Under the pieces are notes generated by a model. It saw only the letters and a list, made by a program, of their open reading frames with translations. It had not been told where the DNA came from and did not search any database. From positions 11,885,493 through 11,949,492 of the forward strand of contig NC_133287.1 in NCBI RefSeq assembly GCF_005239225.2: 64,000 nt of DNA, read 5' to 3'. Each line of letters begins with the position of its first letter. Position 1 is the stretch's first letter. This document shows positions 1-11,060 of the stretch, in pieces. The translations under genes and the position numbers were made by a program. This DNA comes from Populus alba. Taxonomy: Eukaryota > Streptophyta > Magnoliopsida > Malpighiales > Salicaceae.

Positions 1-41
1 TGGTTCAGTGAAGTAGCATTCACCACTAAAATTATGGTGCC

Positions 42-185
42 AGTAACGAAACAGTTTTTACTGCCACATTGGGCATCCTATAGTGAACCGGTTTTTGCTG
101 TTGAATTGCACAGCCTGCAACGAACCAATTTTTGTTGTCGAATTGTCTGGCTTGCATCAAGTCAGTTTTTGCTACCGATTTCTAC
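42..185. repeat. Degenerate ~37-bp tandem repeat, about 4 units
   Basis: The core (a/g)(g/a)tttttgctg recurs near 54, 91, 129 and 165, spaced 36-38 bp. The units are diverged and carry no credible coding sequence. It is the first of several short-period arrays that fill the left 2.4 kb, and probably belongs to the LTR or untranslated part of a large retrotransposon whose coding region is outside the window (inference). Confidence 0.6.
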
Positions 186-701
186 AATAGACTTCCTAAG
201 CAGAAATGACTCAAATGCTTACAACAATTTCATTGTATGATGGTACAATATGTGGAACACTTGAATGTGAACATATGGATTCTTGAAATAAGTACGGTGA
301 TGAATGTGATTTAATGATACAATTATACTGAATTTTTGGCATTGATGTCTTAGGTGATGTGGCCAGGATCAGACCATTGTCGGGACAAGGTGGAGCAGGT
401 AGGTGTTTTCTACCTTCTTCTCGTATGATGTTTATGTTTTGAAATGATTTACTTATGATAATATATTATTGAATCCTTGATGAATGATGAAACAACAATG
501 AAGTGTCTGATTGAATTCTTGATGATTGTCAAAACGACTATGAAATGTTGATCGAGTTCTTGATGCATGTTGAGACAATGATGAAAATGTTAATGTTCTG
601 AAATGAACTATTTGAGGTGGATATATTATTGCGTTGTGATGAATATTAAACGAACTATGAGATGTTGATTGGGCTATTATGAATTTAGGTTGCTGACAAA
701 T
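186..701. other. Non-coding, T/G-rich repeat-derived stretch
   Basis: No gene seen. Between about 475 and 660 the phrases 'gttgatcgagttcttgatg' and 'acaatgatgaaa' recur in diverged form, suggesting a worn tandem repeat leading into the array that begins near 702. Confidence 0.4.
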
Positions 702-1265
702 GGTTGTATAAGTATTATGAAGGATCTATTGTTGTATTTTATTGAATGTAATTATGATAAATGGTTGTATGAGTATTACGAAGGATCTACTGTTGTATGA
801 TAAATGGTTGTATGAGTATTACGAAGGATCTACTGTTGTATTTTATTGAATGTAATTATGACGAATTGTTGCATGAGTATTACAAAGGATCCACTATTGT
901 ATTTTGTTAAATGTAATTATGATGAATGGTTGTATGAGTATTACAAAGGATCTACTATTGTATTTTATTGAATATAATTATAACGAATGGTTGTATGAGT
1001 ATTACGAGGGATCTATTGTTATATTTATATTGATCATTAACTGTTATGAATGGTTGGATGAGTAATACAAAGGGTGTGCTATTGTGTTATACTAAATCCT
1101 AAACTGTTATGGAATGTTTGTTTATGTATTACAAAGGATCTGTTATCGTATTTACTGAATGTTAAACTATTACAGGACATCTGTACGAGTATCATGAAGG
1201 GTCTACTATTATGTTACAGTGAATGTTGAATTGTTATGAATCGTTTGAATGAGAAAATCAAAGGA
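702..1265. repeat. ~61-bp tandem array, about 9 units
   Basis: Units begin with ggttgtatgagtattac and continue with a(a/g)ggatctactgttgta, then an AT-rich tail. The first copies are close to each other; those after about 1020 are progressively diverged, and one unit near 760-800 is shortened to about 43 bp. This gradient is what decay from one edge of an array looks like. No coding potential. Confidence 0.75.
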
Positions 1266-1309
1266 TATTACCATGTTATAGTGATCTCATAAATCGCCTC
1301 TAGAACATT

Positions 1310-2152
1310 TGATTGGTTAATGATTAGCTTCGGCTAATGGAATTCAAATGGATAACCGGGACAAATGGTTTGATTAGCTTTGACTAATGGCATCCAAATG
1401 GATGATCCGAGACAATTAATTGATTAGCTTCAGCTAATGATATCCTAAGTGGATGACCGGGATAAATGATAATTAGCTTTGACTAATGGCATCCAAATGG
1501 ATGACCGGGACAAATGTTTGATTAGCTTCAGCTAATGGAATCCGAATGGATGACTAGAATACTTGATTGATTAACTTCGGCTAATGAAATCCTAAATGAA
1601 TGACCAGGATAAATGATGATTAGCTTCGACTAATGACAACCTAAGTGGATGATCGAGATAAATAATGATTAGCTTCGGCTAATGACATCTGAGATGGATG
1701 ACTGGGTTGTGATTGTTGATCAGTTTCGACTAATGGCATCCAAATGGATGACCATAATAAATGATTGATTAGCTTCGGCTAATGGCATCCTAAATGGATG
1801 ACCAGGATAAATGATGATTACCTTCGGTTAATGACATCCAAGATGGATGACCAGGTTGTGATTGTTGATCAGTTTCGGCTAATAGCATCCAAGATGGATG
1901 ACTGAGACAGATGTTTGATCAGCTTTGACTAATGGCATCTGAGACGGATGATCGGGTTGTGATTGATGATCAGTTTCGGCTAATAGCATCCAAGATGGAT
2001 GACTGGGACAAATGTTTGATCAGCTTTGGCTAATGGCATCCGAGACGGATGATCGGGTTGTGATTGATTGATGATAAATGACTGAGTTGCGTTTGATGAT
2101 TTGCTTTGGCTAATAGAATCCGTGGTGGATGGCTAAATTAATTAATTAATTA

Positions 2153-2199
<47 letters not shown>

Positions 2200-2340
2200 G
2201 CTTTGGTTAATGGTATCTATAGAAATGACGGGGGTTGATTTTGTGATTAGTTTTTGTTAATGGCATTCGAGACGGAGGGTTGAATTTAAATGTTGCAATT
2301 AGCTATGGCTATAAGTATCCAAGGTGGATGACTAGGTTAA
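1310..2340 (+). repeat. ~50-bp tandem array with two inverted repeats per unit
   Basis: About 20 units with a 46-50 bp period (starts at 1322, 1372, 1422, 1471, 1520). Each unit has TTAGC-TTCG-GCTAA followed by CATCC-AAAT-GGATG and a linker resembling accgggacaaatg. Both parts are inverted repeats, able to form short hairpins in RNA or single-stranded DNA; the first would have a C(UUCG)G tetraloop. In several units the second stem is changed on both sides together (CATCCA/TGGATG versus CATCCG/CGGATG). Interrupted by a TA microsatellite. A similar 50-bp array lies in reverse orientation at about 21.8-22.1 kb. Confidence 0.8.
2160..2196. repeat. (TA)n microsatellite
   Basis: An uninterrupted run of about 18 TA dinucleotides inside the 50-bp array, preceded by an (attа)-type AT-rich run. 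It splits one repeat unit and therefore expanded after the array had formed. Confidence 0.9.
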
Positions 2341-3394
2341 GGCGAAGAATTTAACCCCGATCGATGTTAAAATTCGGCCCTACAACCCCAAGGAGAGGTT
2401 AGGGTATGTGAGTGAGAAAAGTACAGTTAACAAAATAATAGGAGATGTACAATGTATATAAAAAGTATAAGAAGGAATCTTCCTGTTCTAAGTTAATAAC
2501 AAAAAATAACGACAATGTACTTCTAGATGTTTATTATTATGTTGGATTAGTTACAATTATTGTATCCATGTTGTTTTGTAATAGGGACATCACACAATCA
2601 AGGTGCATAGGAAAGCTCGTTCCACAGGTTCACATATTTTGAAAAGTGCTATATAATAGTATGACTTAGCTGTTATATTGAATATTTGTCATTCAACACT
2701 TTTGTAAGGACTTGTAATGGAATGGAAATTGTAATGAAGCATGGATGAGGATGTGCGAACATGTAGACACGATGCTATAAATACATTTATTTGGTATTTC
2801 CTTTTATGAGGATGTTATGTTGTGAAATCACATGAGGATCGTATGAAAGAAAGTACTAGTTGAGTAAGATTGTCGATTATAAACTCGTGTTGATAATGAG
2901 AATGGAACAGGAATGCAAACACATGGGTATGCCAATATGACGTAATATAAATGTATTAATATGAAAATATAATATTATGGACATGTGTATTAGGTATCTG
3001 TTGTATGAGAATGTTGTTTTACGAGAACTATATTCTTATGATGCCATGATAAGGAAGGAACATAATTACTAATTCACAAAATGTCATTGCGAGAAGTATA
3101 AAAAAATAATCCATTGATTTTGGCCTTGAAAAAGCTGGGTCATTACAATCATAAACCCAAACTTAGCTAGGATTTTTAATAAATCTTTGTAGGAAAAGGA
3201 TCTCAACACCCCAATCAATCCTAGCCGCTTTTGGACCCCATGTAGCCCAATTTCATTCATATCCACAAGGCCCAAATCAAATTTGCCCAAAACCAAATCC
3301 TCTATAATTGGGTCGAACGCATCAACACCAACAAACCCAATCTAGCAAAATGTATTCCAAGGTGAAAATCCAACATAACTTAATGGAATACAAG
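2341..3394. other. Non-coding flank of the tandem arrays
   Basis: No gene recognised. Short frames here lack domain signatures. The text from about 2341 to 2440 (gaccccg-, ccctacaacccc-type phrases) looks like the tail of an LTR-like unit that contains the preceding arrays, but I cannot place a terminal CA or a target duplication. Confidence 0.3.
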
Positions 3395-3975
3395 CTAAAA
3401 CCCAAGGGAAAACCCCTCACTTGGCCGAATTGAGATCTGATCCCGGAAAGCCGAAAGAGGTCTGATAGGAGTATGATACAATGAAAACCTATCCCAATAC
3501 ACTAGCACTATTAGAATGAAATTGAATAATTCCACAAAGCTAATTAATTTTCGATAAGTTAGATTCAGTTTGTTCAAGAACCAAACAATGCAAGAAACTC
3601 TCTCACACATTAAACTACGGAGTTCATAAGTGTTATTCATCAAAGGTGCTGAAATTTAGACTTTACATGTGTTTAAATAGTTCTGAGAAATTAACTCTAA
3701 TGAATTTACCCTTGTGGGCTGAATTGACCCACTTACAAAAATTGACTCAAAATCTTTAATAGTAAGCCCAAACCCTAATCCAAACAAGTTTTTGATTCTA
3801 GCTAAAAACAAAATATTAATTATGCCCAAACAAACCTTGGGTTATAGCTACTAAAATAAAATTAAAGCCTATAATTTTAAGTCTTGTTCTGTCATGAGAA
3901 GAGAAAAGAAAAGAAAACATTGTAGGTCTGATACAAGACTTATTTATAACTTATATTGCTACCCAATAATCCTAG
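3395..3975 (-). mobile_element. LTR-like dispersed repeat, copy 1
   Basis: Read on the minus strand, this segment matches 22285-22700 (plus strand) over several hundred bases: both share a stretch like aggat(t/c)att..., tataa(g/a)(c/t)tataaataagtctt, ctcttctcatg and a block ending in ccacaagggtaga-type sequence. The TATAAATA is probably the U3 promoter TATA box. A more diverged relative with the same order of blocks is the solo LTR at 59266-60279. No terminal repeats resolved. Confidence 0.5.
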
Positions 3976-4141
3976 GAACTAAAAAAAAAGTTGTTGCCCC
4001 TTTGGTTTCTAAGTTAGAATAGGATTCTAATCTCAGCCTTGTATTTATCCTTCTTTCATAAGGAAAATGATATTGCCTTTAATGCTTCTCTTTGCTGTCA
4101 TATGTGTTTCCTAAGTTAGCTTGGATTTCTTTGTTTTCTTT

Positions 4142-5084
4142 TGATGTGCCGTGAATGATTCAAAATCGACAACAATGATTCTAATGAAAATGGATGAAGG
4201 ATGGGTCTGGTTGTGTTGTCTTTCTTTTGGTATTTAGGCTGGATTGTAGTGATTTGAAAGTAAATAAAATGGAGGATAGACTAGAATGATACTTTGATAA
4301 GTCGATCTGGACGCCACAAAGATCAGTCTAGGATTTCGACGCCACACTCTTTGTGATTGAAGAGTGATAAGTCAGGTAGGGTTCTTCACAAAAACGAATT
4401 TGGAAGAACAACTCTTAATTCTCTGAATTAAGTTTTTCAATTTTGGCCAAAAGTGTTTTCTTCATATTCTGATACATATTTATCTTTGGAACATCCCTCC
4501 AAAGTTAGGTGAATTCAACATGACAGAAGTCAAGCCTAGAAACTAGACTTTTAATAAAGCAAGTAGACAAATTTAACTAACAGACGTTTTTTTTTACATT
4601 TCTAAAACATATGCAGACTACATTTAAAACAGCCATAACTTTTGACACAAAAGTCCAATGTTATCATGGTTGGACAATATAGAAAGATCACGTTCTGAAC
4701 TTGAATTTTACCTACATAAATCTTGTTTTCACATGCATTGGATGACTTCAAATTCGGGTTCAAATCCATCTACTGTTCTGACCGTAAACAACATCAATTC
4801 CTTCACTTGCATTATCAATCCAAATACAAGTAGCCCATCATGAAAAGAACCATTAAGGGCTTTTCCCATCTCCAAGTTCCAATTGTAGGCAAATAAGCAC
4901 CCTTGAACCAATTTCAAACTGATTGCTAATTTTTAACTCCGACGCAGCTTCAATCATTGCAATTTGATTCGTCAAGGCCCGTTGTAGTTGTTTCGCTCTC
5001 GCTCTTGTCATTGGACCATATGAATCCTCTTGCATATTAGATTCAGCTTTACGAGATGGATTATAATTCCCATGATGCACATCA
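4142..5084 (-). repeat. 3' LTR of the 4.1-8.3 kb element
   Basis: On the minus strand it starts TGATGTGCATCATG and ends with CACGGCACATCA. It contains the last 232 bp of the pol reading frame (about 77 codons) and the stop codon, so coding sequence is duplicated in the 5' LTR. Left flank tcttt is the target duplication. Confidence 0.93.
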
Positions 5085-6982
5085 TCAGCCCCGGGTTGAA
5101 AATGATTTGTCCTCAAATCAGAATCGTCATCATCATCCAAGTACGGAGATAAGTCTTTCCCTTTAAAAGTAGCTGATACGTTGTAATCACCAGGAAGATC
5201 TACCTTATACGCATTGTCATTCACCTTCTCTATAATACGAAATGGACCGTCAGCTCTTGGCATCAACTTGGACTTACGTTTGCTTGGAAATCTACCCTTG
5301 CTAATATGAATCCAAACAAGATCTCCAGGTTCAAACCTGACCATCTTTCGCCCCTTGTTAGCTTGTTTAGCATACTTTGTTGTTTTCTCCTCAATATGTA
5401 GTCGAACCTGCTCATGTAGTTTCTTCATCAATTCTGCCTTTCTAATTCCATCCATAAATGTCCTCTCATCAATTGGAATATGAACAAGATCAATAGGAAC
5501 ACAAGGATTAAAGCCATAGACAACCTCAAATGGTGAAAATTTTGTAGCCCCATGCACACTACGATTATATGCAAACTCCACAATCGGCAAACAAGTATCC
5601 CAACTCTTCAAATTCTTATGTATAACAGCTCGTAACAAAGAAGATAAAGTTCGGTTTACTACCTCAGTTTGTGGATGACATGCCGTACTGAAAAGTAACT
5701 TTGTTCCAAGTTTCCTCCAAAGAGTCTTCCAAAAGTGGCTTAAGAACTTTGTATCACGATCAGAGACAATGCTTTTAGGAATTCTATGCAAACGAACAAT
5801 CTCTTGAAAGAACAAATCAGCAACATGTACTGCATCGTCAGTTTTCATACAAGGAATGAAATGGGACATTTTGGAGAATCGATCAACCACCACCATTATT
5901 AAATCCTTCCCACGTTGTGTTCTTGGTAATCCAAGTACGATTTGAAAATCGACTTTAGAAAACAATACAGCACCATGCAACTCATCAAGCAAATCATCAA
6001 GTCTGGGTATAGAAAATCGATACTTAACTGTTATTTTGTTGATAGCACGGCTGTCCATACACATCCTCATGGTACCATCTTTCTTCGGAACAAGCAAAGT
6101 AGGTACGGAACATGGACTAAGTGATTCTCGCACATAGCCCTTCTCTAAGAGCTCACCGACCTGCCTTTGAATCTCTTTCGCTTCCTCTGGATTACATCTG
6201 TATGCTAGTCTATTAGGAAGTGAAGCTCCCGGCACCAAATCAATTTGATGCTCAATACCACGAATAGGTGGTAATCCTTTAGGTAATTCATCTGGAAACA
6301 CATCTTTAAATTCTTCAAGTAATTCTTTAATCTGTCTTGGTAAGTCCAATCCTTCTACTTGTAGTAGTTGCTTTGCCCAGACCATGAAAACAATCCCTGT
6401 TGCGGCTAATGCTTGTTTGATGTCTCCTTTTTTGGCTAACAACAGCCCCTTTCGTGATGTCACCTCCTTTTGTTGGCTTCGTAACTGATCCTCTCTAACT
6501 TGTTGAGAACTCAGTGGTAACAAGTTCACCTTCTTTCCATTCAGCATAAAAGAATAAGTGTTCTTTCGTCCATTGTAGGTCACATCCTTATCAAACTGCC
6601 ATGGACGACCCAGCAACAAATGGCTAGCTGACATTGGTGCAACATCACATAAAACCTCGTCATGATAGGTTTTAATGGAAAAAGGTACACGAACTTGCTT
6701 TGTCACCCGAATCTCCCCATTCTCATTCAGCCATCGCAAACTATAGGGTCTGGGATGTGGAAGGGTATTTAAACCCAATTTCTCCACCAAGGTAATTGAC
6801 GCAACATTAGTGTAACTTCCATTATCAATGATCATCCCGTACACCTTATCTCGAATCTGACATCGAGTATGAAAGATGTTCTCGCGTTGCTCATCACTAA
6901 CGTCAATTTGTGCATTCAGAACCCGTTGAACAACCAACAAATCTCCCTTCACTGGTTCGAAATCCTCTTCTTGTTCAGCCAC
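4853..6982 (-). CDS. Ty3/gypsy pol polyprotein with RT-integrase deletion fusion (709 aa)
   Basis: Open frame of 709 residues. Aspartic protease domain at about residues 40-150, with active-site DNGS at 53-56 and LLGRPW at 123-128. The start of reverse transcriptase follows ([19 protein letters not shown] around 298-316) but ends near residue 345 at FSKVDF. The frame then enters integrase directly ([29 protein letters not shown] carries the second catalytic Asp, and TEVVNR the Glu after HPQ). RT catalytic YxDD, RNase H and the integrase zinc finger are missing. The C-terminus is basic with a [11 protein letters not shown] stretch, and its last 77 codons lie within the 3' LTR. In-frame with the gag remnant upstream, separated by one TGA. 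Not a working polymerase; an intact integrase core is possible but the HPQTDGQTE-like region is shortened to HPQTE. Confidence 0.9.
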   Translation of the reverse strand: MAEQEEDFEPVKGDLLVVQRVLNAQIDVSDEQRENIFHTRCQIRDKVYGMIIDNGSYTNVASITLVEKLGLNTLPHPRPYSLRWLNENGEIRVTKQVRVPFSIKTYHDEVLCDVAPMSASHLLLGRPWQFDKDVTYNGRKNTYSFMLNGKKVNLLPLSSQQVREDQLRSQQKEVTSRKGLLLAKKGDIKQALAATGIVFMVWAKQLLQVEGLDLPRQIKELLEEFKDVFPDELPKGLPPIRGIEHQIDLVPGASLPNRLAYRCNPEEAKEIQRQVGELLEKGYVRESLSPCSVPTLLVPKKDGTMRMCMDSRAINKITVKYRFSIPRLDDLLDELHGAVLFSKVDFQIVLGLPRTQRGKDLIMVVVDRFSKMSHFIPCMKTDDAVHVADLFFQEIVRLHRIPKSIVSDRDTKFLSHFWKTLWRKLGTKLLFSTACHPQTEVVNRTLSSLLRAVIHKNLKSWDTCLPIVEFAYNRSVHGATKFSPFEVVYGFNPCVPIDLVHIPIDERTFMDGIRKAELMKKLHEQVRLHIEEKTTKYAKQANKGRKMVRFEPGDLVWIHISKGRFPSKRKSKLMPRADGPFRIIEKVNDNAYKVDLPGDYNVSATFKGKDLSPYLDDDDDSDLRTNHFQPGADDVHHGNYNPSRKAESNMQEDSYGPMTRARAKQLQRALTNQIAMIEAASELKISNQFEIGSRVLICLQLELGDGKSP

Positions 6983-7078
6983 TTGTACCTCATCTTCGTC
7001 TTCAGTTTCAACCTCATCTCCACTGATCAGCTCTCCATGATCCCCATTTGGATCTTCGTCAGCTTCTATAATATCATT

Positions 7079-7345
7079 TCATGGCACCTTAAGTGCTTGC
7101 CTCGGTTGGGGTTGCAAATTATTTCTTTGCATAATTTGCGTAAGGGTATTCAACTGTTCACGAATTCCAGTCATCTCATCCCGAATCTCAGCATGAGATC
7201 GTTGTAAGCCCATGACCTGAGCCTGTTCCAAACTTAACCCTCTTGGCAAATCTTCTTTATCTCCAGCCATAGTTAAGTCTGTCAACCTCAATTCCAGCAA
7301 AACTTTCTTGTTGTTGTTGTTTTTGGCTCCTGTCTTAGATCGCAA
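7079..7345 (-). pseudogene. gag N-terminal remnant, 88 codons
   Basis: Encodes a polar, Gln-rich segment with a likely coiled-coil stretch (SLEQAQVMGLQRSHAEIRDE and onwards to about residue 75), as seen at the gag N-terminus of chromovirus-type elements. It ends in TGA at 7079-7081. The capsid core and CCHC zinc knuckle expected next are absent; pol continues in the same frame (7345 minus 6982 is a multiple of three). The gag core was therefore deleted while the frame was kept. Confidence 0.65.
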
Positions 7346-7350
7346 CTGAT

Positions 7351-7359
7351 GCTCTGATA
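7351..7359 (-). promoter_or_regulatory. Primer-binding site, tRNA-iMet type
   Basis: On the minus strand TATCAGAGC follows five bases after the 5' LTR end. It matches the core of the usual TGGTATCAGAGC complement of initiator tRNA-Met; the first TGG is altered to TAG. Position next to the LTR supports the call. Confidence 0.75.
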
Positions 7360-7364
7360 CTAGA

Positions 7365-8308
7365 TGATGTGCCGTGAATGATTCAAAATCGGCAACAATG
7401 ATTCTAATGAAAATGGATGAAGGATGGGTCTGGTTGTGTTGTCTTTCTTTTGGTATTTAGGCTGGATTGTAGTGATTTGAAAGTAAATAAAATGGAGAAT
7501 AGACTAGAATGATACTTTGATAAGTCGATCTGGACGCCACAAAGATCAGTCTAGGATTTCGACGCCACACTCTTTGTGATTGAAGAGTGATAAGTCAGGT
7601 AGGGTTCTTCACAAAAACGAATTTGGAAGAACAACTCTTAATTCTCTGAATTAAGTTTTTTCAATTTTGGCCAAAAGTGTTTTCTTCATATTCTGATACA
7701 TATTTATCTTTGGAACATCCCTCCAAAGTTAGGTGAATTCAACATGACAGAAGTCAAGCCTAAAAAATAGACTTTTAATAAAGCAAGTAGACAAATTTAA
7801 CTAACAGATGTTTTTTTTTACATTTCTAAAACATATGCAGACTAAATTTAAAACAGCCATAACTTTTGACACAAAAGTCCAATGCTATCATGGTTGGACA
7901 ATATAGAAAGATCACGTTCTGAACTTGAATTTTACCTACATAAATCTTGTTTTCACATGCATTGGATGACTTTAAATTTGGGTTCAAATCCATCTACTGT
8001 TCTGACCGTAAACAACATCAATTCCTTCACTTGCATTATCAATCCAAATACAAGTAGCCCAGCATGAAAAGAACCATTAAGGGCTTTTCCCATCTCCAAG
8101 TTCCAATTGTAGGCAAATAAGCACCCTTGAACCAATTTCAAACTGATTGCTAATTTTTAACTCCGACGCAGCTTCAATCATTGCAATTTGATTCATCAAG
8201 GCCCGTTGTAGTTGTTTCGCTCTCGCTCTTGTCATTGGACCATATGAATCCTCTTGCATATTAGATTCAGCTTTACGAGATGGATTATAATTCTCATGAT
8301 GCACATCA
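7365..8308 (-). repeat. 5' LTR of the 4.1-8.3 kb element
   Basis: Same terminal motifs as the 3' LTR and followed on its right by tcttt. It carries a second copy of the pol C-terminal codons (8077-8308 region), which here cannot be joined to the rest of pol; the frame continues a few codons into flanking DNA and stops. Confidence 0.93.
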
Positions 8309-8313
8309 TCTTT

Positions 8314-8745
8314 ATTGTGTTTTCTCCTCACATAACAAGGGAAATAAAATAAAATGAAAATAATAAATCATAATATTTAAAAGAAATAATTAATGTTCCC
8401 ACACATAATAGGAAATCCAAATCTAGTTAGGAATCCACAAAACACATGGAAACAACATAAAACAAGGTTGGCCAAAACTAATACAAAATTGACAACCTTG
8501 TTGTCGAAACTTCATGGTCCAAATAAGGGTGGATTGGGTCCCTCTTTCACATGGATTAAATGTATTAATGCCTCCTCTTAATGCTCCAAAGGATCCTCAA
8601 GTTCAACCTTAGCCAAAACTTACACAACCAGTCCATTAAATGCTTCTTTTAATACCTTCGTTTTGGACCTTGTGATGAACCCATTTGGAATGTGTAATGA
8701 GTCTGTAGTATTCATGGGCTGATCCAAATCACTTCCCCTCAAATC
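8314..8745. other. Non-coding target sequence of the insertion
   Basis: AT-rich, no gene. Together with about 3976-4136 it formed one continuous sequence before the Ty3 element landed. The phrasing (short Thr/Lys-poor frames, no domain) suggests LTR or untranslated transposon sequence. Confidence 0.4.
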
Positions 8746-9576
8746 CAAGCTCCCAACTGAATTCCCATCATGAGTAACCTACGGCCAAACCATAGGTTGA
8801 ACCATCTTAATAGCGAAAAATACCCAAGATAAATAATTGTTAAAGAATCCTTGCTGAATAAAAGTTTGATACATTGTAAAATAAGAATTAATTCTTATTA
8901 TTTGATATGAAACCTTGTAAAATAAGTAACCCAAAGGTTGTCACATAAGTTTCCATTAGCATTAAAGACTCATTGTAGTGAACGAAATACATAACTCTTA
9001 AGGAAATAATGTCTTTTCCATTTTTGCACTTTGCTAGCGAATTCTTGGCCTAACTTTAAACATATCATTCTCTCTTGTCTAGATAAATTAGCGGGCCTAC
9101 CATATATCATTGGACATATAGAAATGTCTAGTTTCCCAAAAAAATCATAATCGCAAGCTCCTAATTGAATTCCCATCATGAGCAACGCAAGGCGAAACCA
9201 TAGGTTTACCTATCTCAATAGTGAAAAATACCCAAAATAAATAATTGTTGAAGAATCCTTGCGAAACAAAAGTCTGATACCTTGTAAAATAAGAATTAAT
9301 TTTTGACCAATTAATTCTTCTTGTTTGATATGGAATCATTGTAAAACAAGTTACCCAAAGGCTATCACATAAGTTTCCAATAGTAGTAATGACTCTTTGT
9401 AGTGAATGAAATACATAACTCTTAAGGAAACAATGTCTTTTTTTTATTTTTGCACTTTGTTGGCAGATTATTGGCCTAACTTTAAACATGTCGTTCTCTC
9501 TTGTTCGAATAAATTAGCGGGCTTACCATGCATCAATGGAAAAGTATAAATGTCTAGTTTCTAAAACAATCATAAT
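8746..9576. repeat. 408-bp tandem duplication, two units
   Basis: Unit 1 about 8746-9153, unit 2 about 9154-9576. Both open with caagctcc(c/t)aa(c/t)tgaattcccatcatgag and share blocks such as gaaatacataactcttaagga. Unit 2 has a small insertion (a repeated aattaattctt phrase near 9296-9320). Divergence is appreciable, so the duplication is not recent. Frames on the minus strand are repeats of one another and not convincing genes. Confidence 0.85.
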
Positions 9577-10739
9577 CATATTCAAAATCTTCCTCTAGCT
9601 TTATATAGGACCTGAAAAATAGACAAAAATCTAGATTAACATTTTTGAAACTTTTTAACCTAAGCCTATTAACTTAGCTCATTAAACTCCTCTTTGACCC
9701 ACTTCTTTTTAAACTTTAGAATAGATTCAATGGACACTCCTAATGTATCATTTAATGTCATAGCCAGGATTGCATCATATTCATTCATAAAAATGGAAAA
9801 GTATAGTTTTACAAAATGAAACTAACATGATTGCAATGTCATAAAAAAAAAAAAAAAAGAGAGAGTGAATAGTGCTATGTATGAAAAACCCTGGGATAAA
9901 AAGAAAAGAGGGAAGAGAGGTTGTGGCTTACCTTAAAGGTGGTTCCAGAAGAGTGAGGAGCTTCTATGATGGCTGTCGGGGGCAAAACATATAGTGGTAT
10001 CAGCGAGGAAGAAGTTTTTGGTGGTGTTCTCTCTCTAACTTCAAGTTTCTCTTATTTTTCTCCTTTTCTATTTCTCTTTTTCCTTCATCCACTATCCTAT
10101 CTATTGACTCAAAACTACCATTTTTGTAGCTTAAAACTCTCTCATTTCTTTTATCTCTCACTTTCTTTGTATTTTCTTTCTCTAGCTTGGGTTCCCTTGT
10201 TCCGTGCCTTGCCCCTTTATTTCTAGGCAAGGATGAAGGTCCGGGAACCTTTTTAGATGTAATGATCATGTCTTTTACCATGAGTGTACCCTTTGGACAA
10301 ACATACATGAGTTGGCGTCTTTGCACTGGTTGCTCAGCAAATTTATAAGGTCAGAGCATATATTGTTTTGGCTCAACATGGAGTAGATATGCAGAAGAGG
10401 AGAGTGGCGCCTGGTTTGATGTTTTTGAGTGACACAAGAGAGAGAAACAAGTGCTCAAAGTCAGGCCAAAAGCCATAAACCACCTTTTTTAGACCAACCA
10501 TGTGGACTATTTTGATTTTTTTAAAAAATAATGCTACTTTGGCATCTCTTTTTTCTTTTTCTTTTTTTTTAATAACAACATTTGTTTTTAGGAAAACTTA
10601 TTTTTCAAAACAATCCTCCAAGTTTGCTACCTTTTCCATTTTGGTTATTAACTTTTTTGAATTTTTGGCACATTTTGATATTTTCTCAAGACTTATTTCA
10701 ATTTAGTCCTTAATTAATTTAAAAAGTCCCTGCATGTTA
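9577..10739. other. No gene seen; T-rich stretch
   Basis: Contains a poly-A run at about 9843-9858 and a CT-rich block at 10020-10200. Short frames on both strands are low-complexity translations of these tracts. The pattern resembles a retrotransposon LTR, but no ends or target duplication were found. Confidence 0.35.
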
Positions 10740-11060
10740 ACACCTTTTACAATTTGATCATTGGCTTTCTAATTTTAAATTTTAGCCAATTCCAGCCATT
10801 TTCTTTCAATTTCTTCTCAACTAAACCTTGAATATATTAAAAATGGCCCTTGAATGTTGATGCCCTTTTCAATTCAAACATTGGCTTTCTAATTTTTATT
10901 TTTTTTTTAGTAAATTTCAACCTTTTCTCTTCACAATTTCACCCTTAATTATATATAAAAAAAAAAACCTAGATTTTGGTGCCCTTTTCAATTTAGTCTT
11001 TGGCTTTCTAAGTTTCAATATTTATCCAATTTCAATCCTTTTCTCATTTTTATTCTTAAC
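10740..11060. repeat. Degenerate ~120-bp repeat, three units
   Basis: The phrase ttggctttctaa recurs three times at roughly 120-bp spacing, each preceded by ccttttcaattt-like sequence and followed by a poly-T/AT block and (c/t)aatttcaacc. Internal repeats of this style are common in long plant LTRs. Boundaries approximate. Confidence 0.55.

Larger units (their letters stand above)
4142..8308 (-). mobile_element. Complete Ty3/gypsy LTR retrotransposon, internally deleted, 5-bp TSD
   Basis: Two near-identical LTRs of about 943 bp flank a 2.28-kb interior. The LTRs begin TGATGTGC and end GCACATCA, a perfect 8-bp terminal inverted repeat. The element is flanked by the direct repeat tcttt (4137-4141 and 8309-8313), which fixes both ends. 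Coding direction is minus: primer-binding site at 7351-7359, gag remnant, then a long pol frame. By eye I count about a dozen differences between the LTRs (roughly 98-99% identity), so insertion was recent. Pol residues resemble chromovirus-type Ty3 elements, but I see no confident chromodomain; clade assignment is tentative. The element lacks most of gag and the RT/RNase H core, so it could move only with help. Confidence 0.93.

Noticed and set aside
702..2340. Regular short repeats resembling a CRISPR array.
   Set aside because: Units are contiguous without unique spacers, the setting is plant nuclear DNA, and no cas genes are present.
8077..8331. Independent small gene encoding the pol C-terminal tail.
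   Set aside because: It is the 5' LTR duplicate of the pol end, with its start in flanking DNA.
9966..10326. Possible exon-like frames on both strands.
   Set aside because: Composition is CT-rich LTR-like, both strands are open by bias alone, and no family motif is visible.
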